A stretch of DNA of 64,000 bases from Isoetes taiwanensis (GCA_021234155.1 JAJEKV010000063.1:962947-1026946), one strand, 5' to 3'; positions 43,250-52,926 are shown, numbered from the stretch's first letter. Program-made: numbers and translations. The notes: generated by a model from the letters alone, not told the origin.

Positions 43250-44261
43250 CTAGCGTTCTCTTTTTATGTAACTTGCCAGTTGCACGTCCTTGGTCATTAA
43301 TGTTACTCTCTTGGCGTGCAGACTGCACGCCCTCGAGTCTTCAAAGTGCTGCACCAACTTCTGCTCTGCTGCCTCCTCCTGTAAAGCTAGCAGCATTTCG
43401 CCCGTGACTCTCATGCTTTTGTCGAATTCTTGTACGACCTCCTTCACGAGCCTGGCAAATGGTGCTCGGGGAATGAGAAGGTCGTAACTTCTCTGGAAAT
43501 GCCGGATCTCTCGGACTGCTTGCGCCAGTCTCGACCCGGGCTTCCTCGCTACTGGCTTCTTGGGTGGTATCGGCTTCTCTGGGGGTGGCTTGAGAGTCTT
43601 CTTCTTAGATGGCCGTCCTCCCTCGACGAATGTTACCTTGTTTGCCTGATAGTATGTGTTGTAGGCCTCCCACATCCGCATGTACTCCTTATAAGCCTTG
43701 AGCTTTTTCTGGTATACCCTGAGATGATCAACCACATAAGACTCCCGTGCAGGTCGGGTCGGCTTCTTTGGATCTTTCTGCTTCTCCCACGTGGGGTATG
43801 GTGGGGGTACCTGTATCTGCTGCTCCTCGACCGTCTGATCCTCGTCTGCCGGTCTTGAGGAGCTCCCTACCTCTTGATTTCTTCTTGGGGAGGGCTCGTA
43901 ATCTTCGTCATCCTCATCATCAGAGGATGGGGGGCTGGTCGGGCTGCCGTTCTTTGATGACGATTTTGACCATCGGTGTCTTCTTCAATTTTCTCTTGGG
44001 CTCCTCTTTGCCCTTCCCTTTGAGCTTCTTCCTTGCCTCCGCCTCCTATTCTTCCAACTTCCTTTTCTTCTCGGCCTTTCTCCTCTTGCTGCGTTGTGAC
44101 TTCGCCTTTTGCATTTGGATCCATGCCTCGATTTCTTGTTCCAGGGTGGGTTCGAGAGAGGGCTCCTTCTGTTCGTCCTGCTTGTTGGCAGCTTGCTCTC
44201 GTTCTGCCTTCTCCTGCTCTTGTATCTCCTCCTCAATTACTCTGCGAGTTTCTTCGTCCAT
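43250..44261 (-). pseudogene. Histone H3-fold protein with long charged N-terminal extension (element C, antisense)
   Basis: It starts MDEETRRVIEEEIQEQEKAE and continues through Lys/Glu-rich sequence, one TAG (44046) and one frameshift in a C6 run (about 43930). After that the frame is open to the end (43250): SSDDEDDEDYEPSPRR, PPYPTWEKQKDPKKPTRP, then the H3 core. The core reads KPGSRLAQAVREIRHFQ (alphaN), LLIPRAPFARLVKEVVQEF (alpha1), a loop 1 of canonical H3 length, LLALQEEAAEQKLVQHFED (alpha2, one residue longer than H3), SLHAKRVTLMTKDVQLASYI (alpha2 end, L2, alpha3). REIRHFQ and LLIP recall CENH3, while HAKRVT.M.KD.QLA follows canonical H3. Total about 335 codons against 136 for H3. It is divergently placed to ORF-P around palindrome unit 4, so that unit may serve both promoters. 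Confidence 0.8.
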
Positions 44262-44298
44262 TGATCCCTCAGATCCAATCTCTGCTTCTTCGTCTAAC

Positions 44299-44362
44299 CG
44301 CAGTATACGCCAGGACCTCGACCTAAATTTTAGGTCAGCCTTCTAGCGCACACCGTGAGTAT
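44299..44362 (+). repeat. Palindrome family C, unit 4
   Basis: CAGTATACGCCAGGACCTCG and then ACCTAAATTTTAGGTCAGCC, ending AGCGCACACCGTGAGTA. It lies between the divergent H3-like gene and ORF-P, 38 bp from the H3-like start codon. Confidence 0.9.
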
Positions 44363-44558
44363 TTTCAGCATTATCTCTTTCATGCCACCTCCAATTCACT
44401 CAAATTTGTTGCAACAGGTTCATTAGATAGTCTTATTCATGCTCATACCCTCAAATTAGCCTTCAAAATCTCATTTAGACCTCAAAATAGGTGAGATTTG
44501 CCAAACCCTAAAAATTTTCCAAGTTTTCCAAAAATTAGGGTTTTTTTTTCCTTTTTCC

Positions 44559-44625
44559 TATAAATAGACTCCCCATATCTCAGTTAGCATCTTACAGGAT
44601 TGCTCCTAGCTTTTAGACGATTTTC
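44559..44625 (+). promoter_or_regulatory. Promoter-like module for ORF-P of element C
   Basis: TATAAATAG at 44559 and AGACGATTTT at 44615, preceded by TTGCTCCTAGCTTTT. Spacing (56 bp) and sequence match the module of element B. Confidence 0.55.
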
Positions 44626-44739
44626 CAAAAAGTACCATTTAGGAACCCAACACTGAGGGTAATTTGGTATAATATCTCAATAACTTCAAATGTTAAATTG
44701 AATGTTTTTGCTAGTCCCATTGAACATTGATCAAGATCA

Positions 44740-46292
44740 ATGGCAACCAAAAGAACAAGAAAATAGTACGGTGCGCGTTTTGATTCCAAATGGCGGGTAG
44801 CATGCATATGCCCTGCTCATGTGGTGGTGGTCGAGGCGTCAATGCCATTTTGAAGTTTTCGAGGAAGAAAATAGACATCAAGCCACCTTGCGGGCAACCC
44901 CGACCCTATCGAGAAAAGTCTTGACTGAGTTCCAAGCTAGGGTAGGACCATCCTTAGTACAGCTTCCCCCTTGTACAGGATATTTTGTTCCTAAGCAATC
45001 CCTCCAAGCAGCCTTGGGTGATGTCCCGACCATTGCCAAGTACCTGAACAACAAGGTTGCTAGGATGTCAGATTACATGGTCATGACATTTAATAGGGCG
45101 AAATATTTCTCCTATACCGCTGCCATAGCCATCTTTCTCTCTCACCATGCCCAAAACCCAATCGGGGAACCCTCTATCCAGGCCATGGATGTAGACCCCA
45201 TAGCCTCTTCAGCAGATGGTCAGCTCCTCTTGCAGTATCAAACGGAGCAAGAAGGAAGAGCCGAAGACAAAGACCTTGACTCAGACGACGAAGACTACAT
45301 CGAGTTCAACCCGGACCAGGAGCGGCAACAAGCAGAGCAGGAGATCCAGTCTTTCGACGAGGACCTGCAGACCCACAGGATTGCTCCCCCGCTCGGGCTA
45401 GGTATCACAAGCCTAGCCCCCATCATCATCAGCGGCCAGGAGTACCTGCTCCTGAGTGACATCCAGAACCTCCCCGAATGCAGTGCCAGGGAGTACATCC
45501 AGGGAGTTTATCGATCGGGAGGCTTCCGACTTCCCAATCAACGTAAGAGAAGTCGACACCTACACCGGGGAGTCGACTTCAGATATCGAGGCATATAGCA
45601 GCATCCGGCAATTGATGACAGCTCGGGATCTGCCTTCCGAAGAAGAATTCTACGCCATCCAAGAACGGATGGGGATCCGCGGCAAGTCCACAAGTATTTT
45701 GATGCCGAGTTCTTCGACACCAGCTTCCACGGGTGTCCAGAGAAGAGGCGAGATCAACCTGACAAGCCTCGCATCAACAATAAGGGACTATAGAGACCTG
45801 ACGGAGGTGTAGGTGGATGAATATGCAGGAAGACATAGAGCTAGTGCCCGACCCGACGAAGAATCAATAGCAACGGGCATGGACAAGTCCTTAAGGTATT
45901 ACCTTCCTCTGCTGTTGGACGGCAGAATAGCGGTCATCCACCGCAAATTCAGCCCAAGGGCCGAAGAAGGAGTATTCATGCTCATCGCACTCTCAGGATT
46001 TGGTAGGCATGCTCGGCTGATTCCAACAGTTGATCATGTCATCCTAGTCAAGAGAACGGTGGCACTTGATATCTTCGACTTCGCAGTACCCTACCGATGG
46101 CAGGGAAGATTAGCAGTAACCGCGGCCTACACTTTCGACCGCAGAATGGAAGACTTGGTGACAGCCTTGCAGGGCGGAACACCAATGAACATCCTCAGGA
46201 ACTTGGGACGCTCGGTAGGAATGGCCTAGATTAAGAAGTTCCTTGAAGATAACCCATCCCGCTGGCGATTCCAAGAATAGTTAGACTCTTGA
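44740..46292 (+). pseudogene. ORF-P of element C
   Basis: It begins MATKRTRK, then TAG (44764), then YGARFDSKWRVACICPAH. A frameshift leads into 44819-45500 (TYPE blocks LPPCTGYFVPKQSLQAALGD, QNPIGEPSIQAMDVDP, acidic DLDSDDEDYIEFNPDQERQQ, LGITSLAPIIISGQEYLLLS). A second shift near 45490 leads to the final frame: EFIDREASDFPINVREVDTY, LPSEEEFYAIQERMG, TAG 45810, YYLPLLLDGRIAVIHRKFSP, DHVILVKRTVALDIFDFA, TAG 46227, TAG 46278 and a terminal TGA (46290). It is homologous to ORF-P of A and B and resembles no domain I know. The middle is acidic and Gln-rich. About 515 codons. Confidence 0.6.
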
Positions 46293-46309
46293 TCCTGGAA
46301 GCATTGTAA

Positions 46310-46336
46310 TTAAGTTACTATATATATAAATACATT
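46310..46336 (+). promoter_or_regulatory. Possible TATA box before gag
   Basis: TTACTATATATATAAATACA lies 20 bp upstream of the gag frame. The AGGCGATTTT motif is absent, so this may be only AT-rich spacer. Confidence 0.25.
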
Positions 46337-47872
46337 TTGTTTGGCATTCTAAATGTTTTGTTGATGTATTTTGTTTCCACAACTATATCAGCAAACACAT
46401 ATAATGCAATAAAACAAACAAAGCTAACCATAAGGCTACGTCGCTACGATCTACTTGTGTATGCAGCTAGAAGTCCAAGAACAGCTGAGCAAGACCGGCG
46501 AGTCCATAGAGATGAAGAGACGCCGGCTAGACAACACCTAGCAAGGAACCTATACGAAGAATTCGGCCCCATGACTCCCGAAGAGGAGATGTCGCAGATG
46601 AGATCGGACCTTCAAGAAATAAAGGCCTTATTGGCAGCACAAGCAGCAGTGGGCCCAGATCACAACGTCTAGTTGCCACAAGCGCCACCTCGAAAGACGG
46701 GAAAGGATAAGAAGAAGAGCAAGATAAGGAGGTCCCCTAGCACGGACTCCTCCGACACAAGCTCACATTCGGACTCCGACTCCGAGGAAGAGGTGGAAGA
46801 GGTGCAGGACCATAGAGATGGCAGACTCAGGGACACAAGGACCTCAGACTACCAGAAGAAAGTAGATTCCGCACTGAGCAATATATGGAAGGCAAGAAAG
46901 CTTGAACAGTTCTCAGGTGACAGTCGGTCAGGCATGGAGGCAGAGGCCTGGCTGGACGAGATGAGCAAATATGGGAATGCATACGGAATGAAGGACAAAG
47001 ACAAAGGCAGGGTGGCAACAGCCAACCTCAAGGGCGCAGCTCGTATATGGTGGAAAGGTTATGCAAAAACACATAAGCTAAGCCGAGACAGCTGCAAGTT
47101 TCAGAAATTCTCAAAGGCATTCAAGCGCCACTATGTGCCAAAGGAGCATAAATGCCACATGATGCAGCAATTCTATCGGCTAGAGCAGGGCAACAAGTCC
47201 GTGTAGAAATACACGGAAGAGTTCATGAAACTGAGGTTTTATGTGCCGAAGCTTAGTGAACGCCATGCAGTGGAAGGGTACATCGAGGGATTAAACGACG
47301 AGATAAGGAAGCTGGTAAGAGCAATTAATCCCCGAACAGTATCAGAAGCGAAATCGAAAGCAGTCAGCCTGCAAGGATCCGGCCCTCAGAACAGTGAGCA
47401 GAGACAGCAGTACTACCAGGATAAGGACAAAGCAACGAGAAGTTATAGCCCTAGGGCAGCTAGTCCAGGACTAGCAAAGGCCCCATACAGTGGCAGTTAT
47501 GGAAAGCAGCAGGAAAAGAAACAGGTATCCTTCAAGGATAAGCCGCAGTAGGAAGGGTCAAATTATTCGAAAGTGGTGCGATCCTTTTTGCAATCAATAC
47601 CTAAAGAGAAGTCTAGGCAGGAGTGCATTGAGAAACAGCTCTGCTTCAGGTGCTTCCAGCCAGGCCACAGAACAACAAACTGCCCTTTTGTCATGAATGC
47701 GGCATTAGCAGAGATGGGTGGATGGGAGACTCAACGACAATTTATTATCAAGGAAAATCAAGATACATACAAGGGATTTGTGACATGGGACTCAAAACCT
47801 AGAGGACGAAGTAGTCCACTAAGCAAAACCACCCATACACAAAATATAATCATACTCCTTGTGCCACCTTGA
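46337..47872 (+). pseudogene. Gag polyprotein of element C
   Basis: A single frame is interrupted by three TAG codons (46670, 47204, 47549) and ends at TGA 47870. Parts: MTPEEEMSQMRSDLQEIKAL (coiled-coil-like), a Ser/Glu-rich linker, then the Retrotrans_gag region EAWLDEMSKYGNAYGM, LKGAARIWWKGYAKTH, FQKFSKAFKRHYVPKEHK, MMQQFYRLEQGNKSV and (after TAG) KYTEEFMKLRFYVPKLSE. A perfect CCHC knuckle CFRCFQPGHRTTNC follows. Gag forms the particle that packages element RNA. Where the TAGs fall, related gags commonly have Gln or Glu, so CAG-to-TAG decay is likely. Confidence 0.85.
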
Positions 47873-48395
47873 GGCGTTTAATGGCCTCATCACAATCATC
47901 ATGTTCTGTGTCATCGAGATGATCATCAATAGACATTAAATTATCATGCCACTGAATAGTACGAGGCATGATAGCCTCGTGAGATGACATACCAGACTTC
48001 TTCCTCGCTGCCTTCTTCCAATTGACCTGCTGCCATGACTCTTTAGCACATTGAATATTAGGACCATTAGCTATAACAAGCTCAGAAGCATGAGAGGCAG
48101 AAGCAACATCGCGGAGAGTAGTAGGAACTATAGCTGTAGCTGATGGTGCTAAAGATGACACCAACGGAACTGTATGTAGAGCATCTTCCATAGCCAAGGA
48201 GTGCAAAGCAACCGTCAAAGGTTGATCATGAACAGATGAAGAAATAACAATGGGAGCTTGAACCTGGGAAGAATGTTGAACAGATGCCTGAGACGCACGA
48301 GTACCTCGACGAAAGCTAACAAAAGCCTCCTTATCAGGAAACAGACGGGCTAATTCTGGACCATTCAGAAGTTTAAGATCCAGCTTTTTATACCA
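47850..48395 (-). pseudogene. LINE ORF1-like fragment (segment after DUF4283)
   Basis: The minus strand reads YKKLDLKLLNGPELARLFPD, KEAFVSFRRGTRASQASVQH, then SLAMEDALHTVPLVSSLAPS and an acidic end DDHLDDTEHDDCDEAIKRLK. The first block recurs after the DUF4283-like domain at 50294-50605 (YKKLYLKLLNGLELAYLF). It is therefore the downstream half of the same protein family. Homology between the two loci stops at about 48395. Confidence 0.5.
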
Positions 48396-49566
48396 ATGTT
48401 AAAAGGGAATGAGGTGATAGAACGTACATACTATGAGAAGTTGGTCAGTTCTAAATCTAACTATAAGCTTCATAGAGGAAATAAGACAACGATTTATGCT
48501 TCTCAAGATGAAAGAACAAAGTGAGATTGGTTCAAGCAAATTACATTGTTACGTGGTTTACACTTAAAGTGCCAAGGAGGAAGAAGACATTTTAGAGAGG
48601 TTTTTTACATTGTTGAAATAGTGGAAAGGGTAGTCTTCCCGTCAAAAATATTGTATATCACTGCTTATGAATATAAAGAAGTTTATATATTTTGCATTAT
48701 CATGTGACATATGTCAATTCCTTAATTTTATACTTGAGTGACTTGTGCTTCAATTCAAAGAATGCAGGCACTTGATATGCAAATTGCAGGTATTTGAAAT
48801 GCATGTATTTGAAATGCAAAGTGCAGGTACTTGAACAATAAATTGCAGGGCATTTGAAATGAGAACTGCAAGTACTTTTAGTTGCCTTTGTTTATCGAAA
48901 TGAACAACAATTTGCACAATTTGTAGACAATTATATCAAAGATTACAAAAGAAACAAGGCAATGTTATTATAAAGATTACACAAATTAGGGCGAAATCAC
49001 ATTACTGCACTGTTGTTAAGTACGTCAAACTCCGTACGTTTAAAAACATTTTTTTAAGATTTTTTGAAGATTTTTAAAATTTAAAAAAGAAAACTTTAAA
49101 AACGAATTTCATATAAAATACGTTAAAAATCTTTAAAATCCTTAAATGTCCTTAGATTGTGATTTTTTTTTAATCCAAATATATGATATTCTTGAAACTT
49201 ATTTATCCATCAAAAAATATGCCTCTTAGGATGAATTCTTTTTTCCAAAATGGCCTTGTTTTGACCTTCAAATTCTATTCCTAGGGAATAGTGCCATATT
49301 TGAATTTTTTTTTTCCTAAATACCCCCCAGGCTAGCCTTCCATTTCCTCCAATCCCTCGCTGCCACGTGGTACCCGGTCATGTGAGGGGACAACGGGCCA
49401 AATCCCACGTGGAGATAGCACATGTAATTATAAATTTCCGCGTGTTTCTCTATTTATATCTTGGGCAAATTTTCTAGATTGAGCCTGTGGGATATTTCTG
49501 CAAGAGAAAACAAGAATCCTAATCTTGAAATGCCAAGATCTGGTTTTTTCACCCGATTTAGCAAAA
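48396..49566. other. No gene seen
   Basis: AT-rich. Repeated variants of GCAGGTACTTGAAATGCAAA occur at 48770-48870. Otherwise featureless. Confidence 0.45.
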
Positions 49567-49618
49567 CTTAAAAAAGTTAATGAAAAGCCAGAAGGAACTT
49601 TTCATTAACTTTTTTAAG
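49567..49618. repeat. Perfect 21-bp inverted repeat with a 10-nt loop
   Basis: Arms CTTAAAAAAGTTAATGAAAA(G) at 49567-49587 and its exact complement at 49598-49618. A single-arm relative (ACTTAAAAAAAGTTAATGAA) occurs at 50172-50195 next to the DUF4283-type fragment. Confidence 0.9.
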
Positions 49619-50204
49619 AGGGGAAGTTTTCACTAAGACTTTTTTCAAAGGCCTTAAGTGAGTGAATCGATCTGATAAACAACAATGCATGTTGGATTAA
49701 TGATTTGAAGATAAGGATTACCTTCCTTGCCTCAAGAATCGAAGGATGTACAAAATAGACTGCCTGACCATATTTTGAAGAAATTAATCCTGTGTCCAAG
49801 ACTACAGAGCTTGGGAAGTATTGTAAACAATCATATGATGTTCAAGATAAAGAAAATCCGAATATGGTAAGATAATTTTGAGTACAATGGTATTTTTACT
49901 CATATAACTAATCAAATTTGGCATTCCTAAATTCAATAGCATATAAAACAAGGTGTAAAGCCTGTCTCACACAATTCAACATCTCATCAATAAAAAAAAT
50001 TCGAAATTCCTCATTAAAAAACATCAAAATGTTGTACTGTCAAGTTCTTCAATTTTAGTTATTATTTCTTGATAAAAAAAGGCCATCCTCATGGCATATT
50101 TAGATTGTTTTGCTTCAAATTCATTGATGCACATTGCTTGCAAGTGTGTCAGAGATGGTACAACTTGTCAAAACTTAAAAAAAGTTAATGAAAAGTTCAT
50201 CTGC

Positions 50205-50605
50205 GAAAAATTGCTTGCTGTGTTCTCCTCTTTATCAAAAAATAAGTAAGCCAATTCAAGGCCATTCAACAATTTGAGGTATAGCTTCTTGTATCAAGGA
50301 CCACTTTCCATCATAATACAATATGGCAATGGAGCATCTACTGGCATAGACACATAAATTCTAGGACCCTTCATAATGGAGTGAGAAATACGCATCCTGA
50401 CTTCGTTAGCAATTGATACAAAAAATTGATGTGCCATCAAGTCTGGAGGAAGGTTAGGTAAAGTGAACCAACATGACATCTTAAGAGCATTAACCATTAC
50501 AAGTGTGAAGCCAAGGGAATAATACTGATATAAAAGATACCTACCGCCAAGTGGATCAATTCCCCTAGACACTAATGTATCCGCTACATCACTATTCTCA
50601 AACAT
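50205..50605 (-). pseudogene. LINE ORF1-type DUF4283 domain fragment
   Basis: The minus strand reads MFENSDVADTLVSRGIDPLG, FTLVMVNALKMSCWFTLPNL, PPDLMAHQFFVSIANEV and MKGPRIYVSMPVDAPLPYCI. WFTLPNLPPDL...I...V followed by a P.R..V..D...PLP tail is the pattern of DUF4283, found in plant LINE ORF1 and related zinc-knuckle proteins. A TGA then precedes the YKKL block, which overlaps the fragment at 47850-48395. A dead copy. Confidence 0.55.
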
Positions 50606-50829
50606 AATCAGAACAAAATTATGAGATAATAACTTAATTGACTAAAAAGCAAGAAGCTGAAGAAGACATAGCAAACAAGTGACAAAATGTGCAAAATCCA
50701 AATAGCCCCCAGTAAAGTAGCCAATAACAGAACATGATGACAAAATTTTAGCACACCTGACATGAGCAGCATGATTGACCTCGATTATCAGAATACCATA
50801 AGAACTAATTTTTTACAGTCACTGATAAA

Positions 50830-51500
50830 ACGCACCCAACATCCTATGCAGCTGTCGGATTTGCCCATCCTACGGTTCCCGTATGTCCAGTGCGCGATCA
50901 GTGCGAATACGCTTATAAATGATTGGTTGCATCGTATTTGTAATCAAATATCCTATGATTTGCAATGGTTGCCAATCCCCTCAATAAAAGGACTCGAACC
51001 TCCATAAAAGAAGAACAAAATTCTTTTGAGGAGTCCTCTAGTCAATACTCCTTAATGCCCCTACGTGCTTGAGAAGGGAGACATTTTTCTACATTTTTTT
51101 TTGTAATCCTGCTCCTTTTAGACATCAGTGGCATAGGACCATGGTCTATCCCACCTATTCATTCCCCCCAGAGACACCTCCCCCCCCTCCTCGAAATCAT
51201 TTTTATGCTTATTCGCACTCCTCGCGCCTAACACCCCATGCAGCCGTCGAATTTGCCCATCGTACCGTTCCCATATGTCCAGCGCGCGACCAATGCGAAT
51301 ATGCTTAGAAATAATTGGTTGCATTGTATTTGTAATCAAATACCCTCCAACCAACACTCCCCAATACCTCTACGTGCTTGAGAAGGGAGACATTTTTCTA
51401 CCCTTTTTTTGTGATCCTGCCCCTTTTAGACATCAGTGGCATAGGACCATGGTCTATCCCACCATATTCATTTCCTCCCTACCCCCCCCAAAATCATTTT
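50830..51500 (+). repeat. Imperfect tandem duplication (about 310-390 bp)
   Basis: ATGCAGCTGTCGGATTTGCC (50846) recurs at 51238 as ATGCAGCCGTCGAATTTGCC. GTGCTTGAGAAGGGAGACAT (51065) recurs at 51374, with GACATCAGTGGCATAGGACC in both. The different offsets (392 and 309) imply an indel between the copies. Confidence 0.8.
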
Positions 51501-52120
51501 TATGCTTATTGAAGCTGTGTCTGATGAGATTTTGAAAGATCAAGAATTGCCACCAATTCCTCCTTATTCCCCTCAACTAGCATCTGTGAAATAATTAACA
51601 CTCGCACTCCTCTAAAAAGCTCCCCGAATAAGCTTTCCAGCGAGCTAAAGAACATGAAAAACAGAGATTATAGGCAAAAGGTATTATGGATTATGCGAGA
51701 CACTAGTGTTCCAAGTAACAAAAACTTTTTCAATAGCCAAACTTGGGGCAGATGTTGTCAAAGACTTAGAGATGGCCAGATTTGGAAGGTCCTACCTTAC
51801 TACCTTCATGCTCTAGTTTCTCATAGATTAGAGTCGGCTTTTCTTCCATTCTATTCATTTCTTTGATTAGTTTTTTATTCTTTAATAAATACTTTTACTA
51901 TTGTTTTATTTATTTATTAGTTTGTTATGATATGTAATTTAGATTATTTAAAATGGAAACGAAGGTGTTGTAATTGCCATTTTGATGCCATAATTTGGAT
52001 GAGCCTAAACAAAAGATAGTTGCCACATTAGATTTAGTTTTAAAGGAAATTTGAAAAACAAATGTATGGCATGTAGAAGAGACTGTACCTTTAAGCATAT
52101 ATTAATTGCTTTATGTACTA
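51501..52120. other. No gene seen
   Basis: AT-rich sequence with a short unremarkable frame at 51654-51866. Confidence 0.45.
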
Positions 52121-52259
52121 GGTAATTTCCGTTGGGAGGATCATTACGCCTTGTAAAGGCTTTAGCGGCTCGCCGCACTCGCGCCCGCCAAAGTGCTTCA
52201 GCCGAATCATGGGGCCGCTAAGTCTTTACACTCATAATGTCTGACCAGTGGAAATTACC
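52121..52259. mobile_element. Fold-back MITE-like element, 139 bp
   Basis: The left arm GGTAATTTCC...CATTACGCCTTGTAAAGGC, then TTTAGCGGC, pairs with the right arm, whose reverse complement reads GGTAATTTCC...CATTATGAGTGTAAAGAC, then TTAGCGGC. Terminal 10 bp are perfect. No target duplication was identified. Confidence 0.6.
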
Positions 52260-52263
52260 GGAC

Positions 52264-52926
52264 GTAATGACCAGTTGTTGCAAATTTCCAATCAACAGGT
52301 CCCACGTGGCATTAGAAGCCATGTTTTGCTGCTGCATTCTCGCTTCCTCACGGCAGATCGATGCTTGCTGCAGATTCCCGATCGATGCTTTTGGACTTCA
52401 ACTAATGCACAACTATTACTCTGTTTCTTGTTTTTTAAGCAAAATCATAGCACATTATGCCCACATTAGGAGCAACATCCATTTCAGAGCCCTTGTAGAT
52501 AGCAAAAACAATCCTTGTTGAAAGTAGCTGTTGCATGAAGGATTCAATCATCTAGAATTTAGTTTCAGGAGCGAATCCTGTCGTGCAATCTGACCCTTGC
52601 TATCGTAGATTTTGTAGAACTGGTTCTATAGCTGCTGCAAGACCTTTTCTGCCATATATGTGTTGGTGCAGAATGCATATTGGTACAGACACCAAAAACA
52701 TCCAGAAGAAGCGGTCTAGTATGAGACTCCAGGATCAAGATCTCTGCAGACGATGGGATATGGCAGTTCCGGCAAGGCTGGAGTAGAGCAGAGCTGGAGG
52801 AGTAAACGAAATTGAAACTAGACAGGGAAGCGGCATCGCTCCTTAAAATACGGAGAAAAATAGAGTTCTATTCTGCCTTATAATTTTGGTGGAATAATGG
52901 CATAATTTGCAACAACTGGTCATTAC
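52264..52926. mobile_element. Small element with perfect 23-bp terminal inverted repeats
   Basis: The left end starts GTAATGACCAGTTGTTGCAA and the right end finishes TTGCAACAACTGGTCATTAC; 23 bp match exactly. The 663-bp interior has no transposase. No flanking target duplication is evident, so the superfamily is open. It lies 4 bp from the fold-back element. Confidence 0.6.

Larger units (their letters stand above)
40440..47872 (+). mobile_element. Element C: LTR retroelement with extra genes (H3-like, ORF-P, small acidic ORF) and gag
   Basis: In order: candidate LTR, tRNA-Met-type primer site, palindromes, small acidic ORF (+), H3-like gene (-), ORF-P (+) and gag with a CCHC knuckle (+). 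Protease, reverse transcriptase, integrase and the 3' LTR are absent; at about 47850 it runs into minus-strand LINE ORF1 sequence. Extra ORFs between LTR and gag, sense or antisense, are known in the Tat/Ogre branch of plant Ty3/gypsy elements. That is the closest known architecture, but placement needs a polymerase sequence. Confidence 0.7.

Noticed and set aside
43250-44261. Host CENH3 gene
   Set aside because: Loop 1 has canonical H3 length, the C-terminal half follows canonical H3, the N-terminal extension is far too long, the frame is broken and it sits inside a retroelement.
43430-44346. Plus-strand open frames of 142 and 199 codons
   Set aside because: They are antisense shadows of the H3-like gene, rich in Ser/Leu because the opposite strand is Lys/Glu-rich.
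11016-47872. UAG reassigned to glutamine in elements A-C
   Set aside because: Frameshifts coexist with the TAGs, TGA and TAA also occur, and CHG/CG deamination of methylated transposons explains the bias more simply. Kept only as an alternative in the finding.
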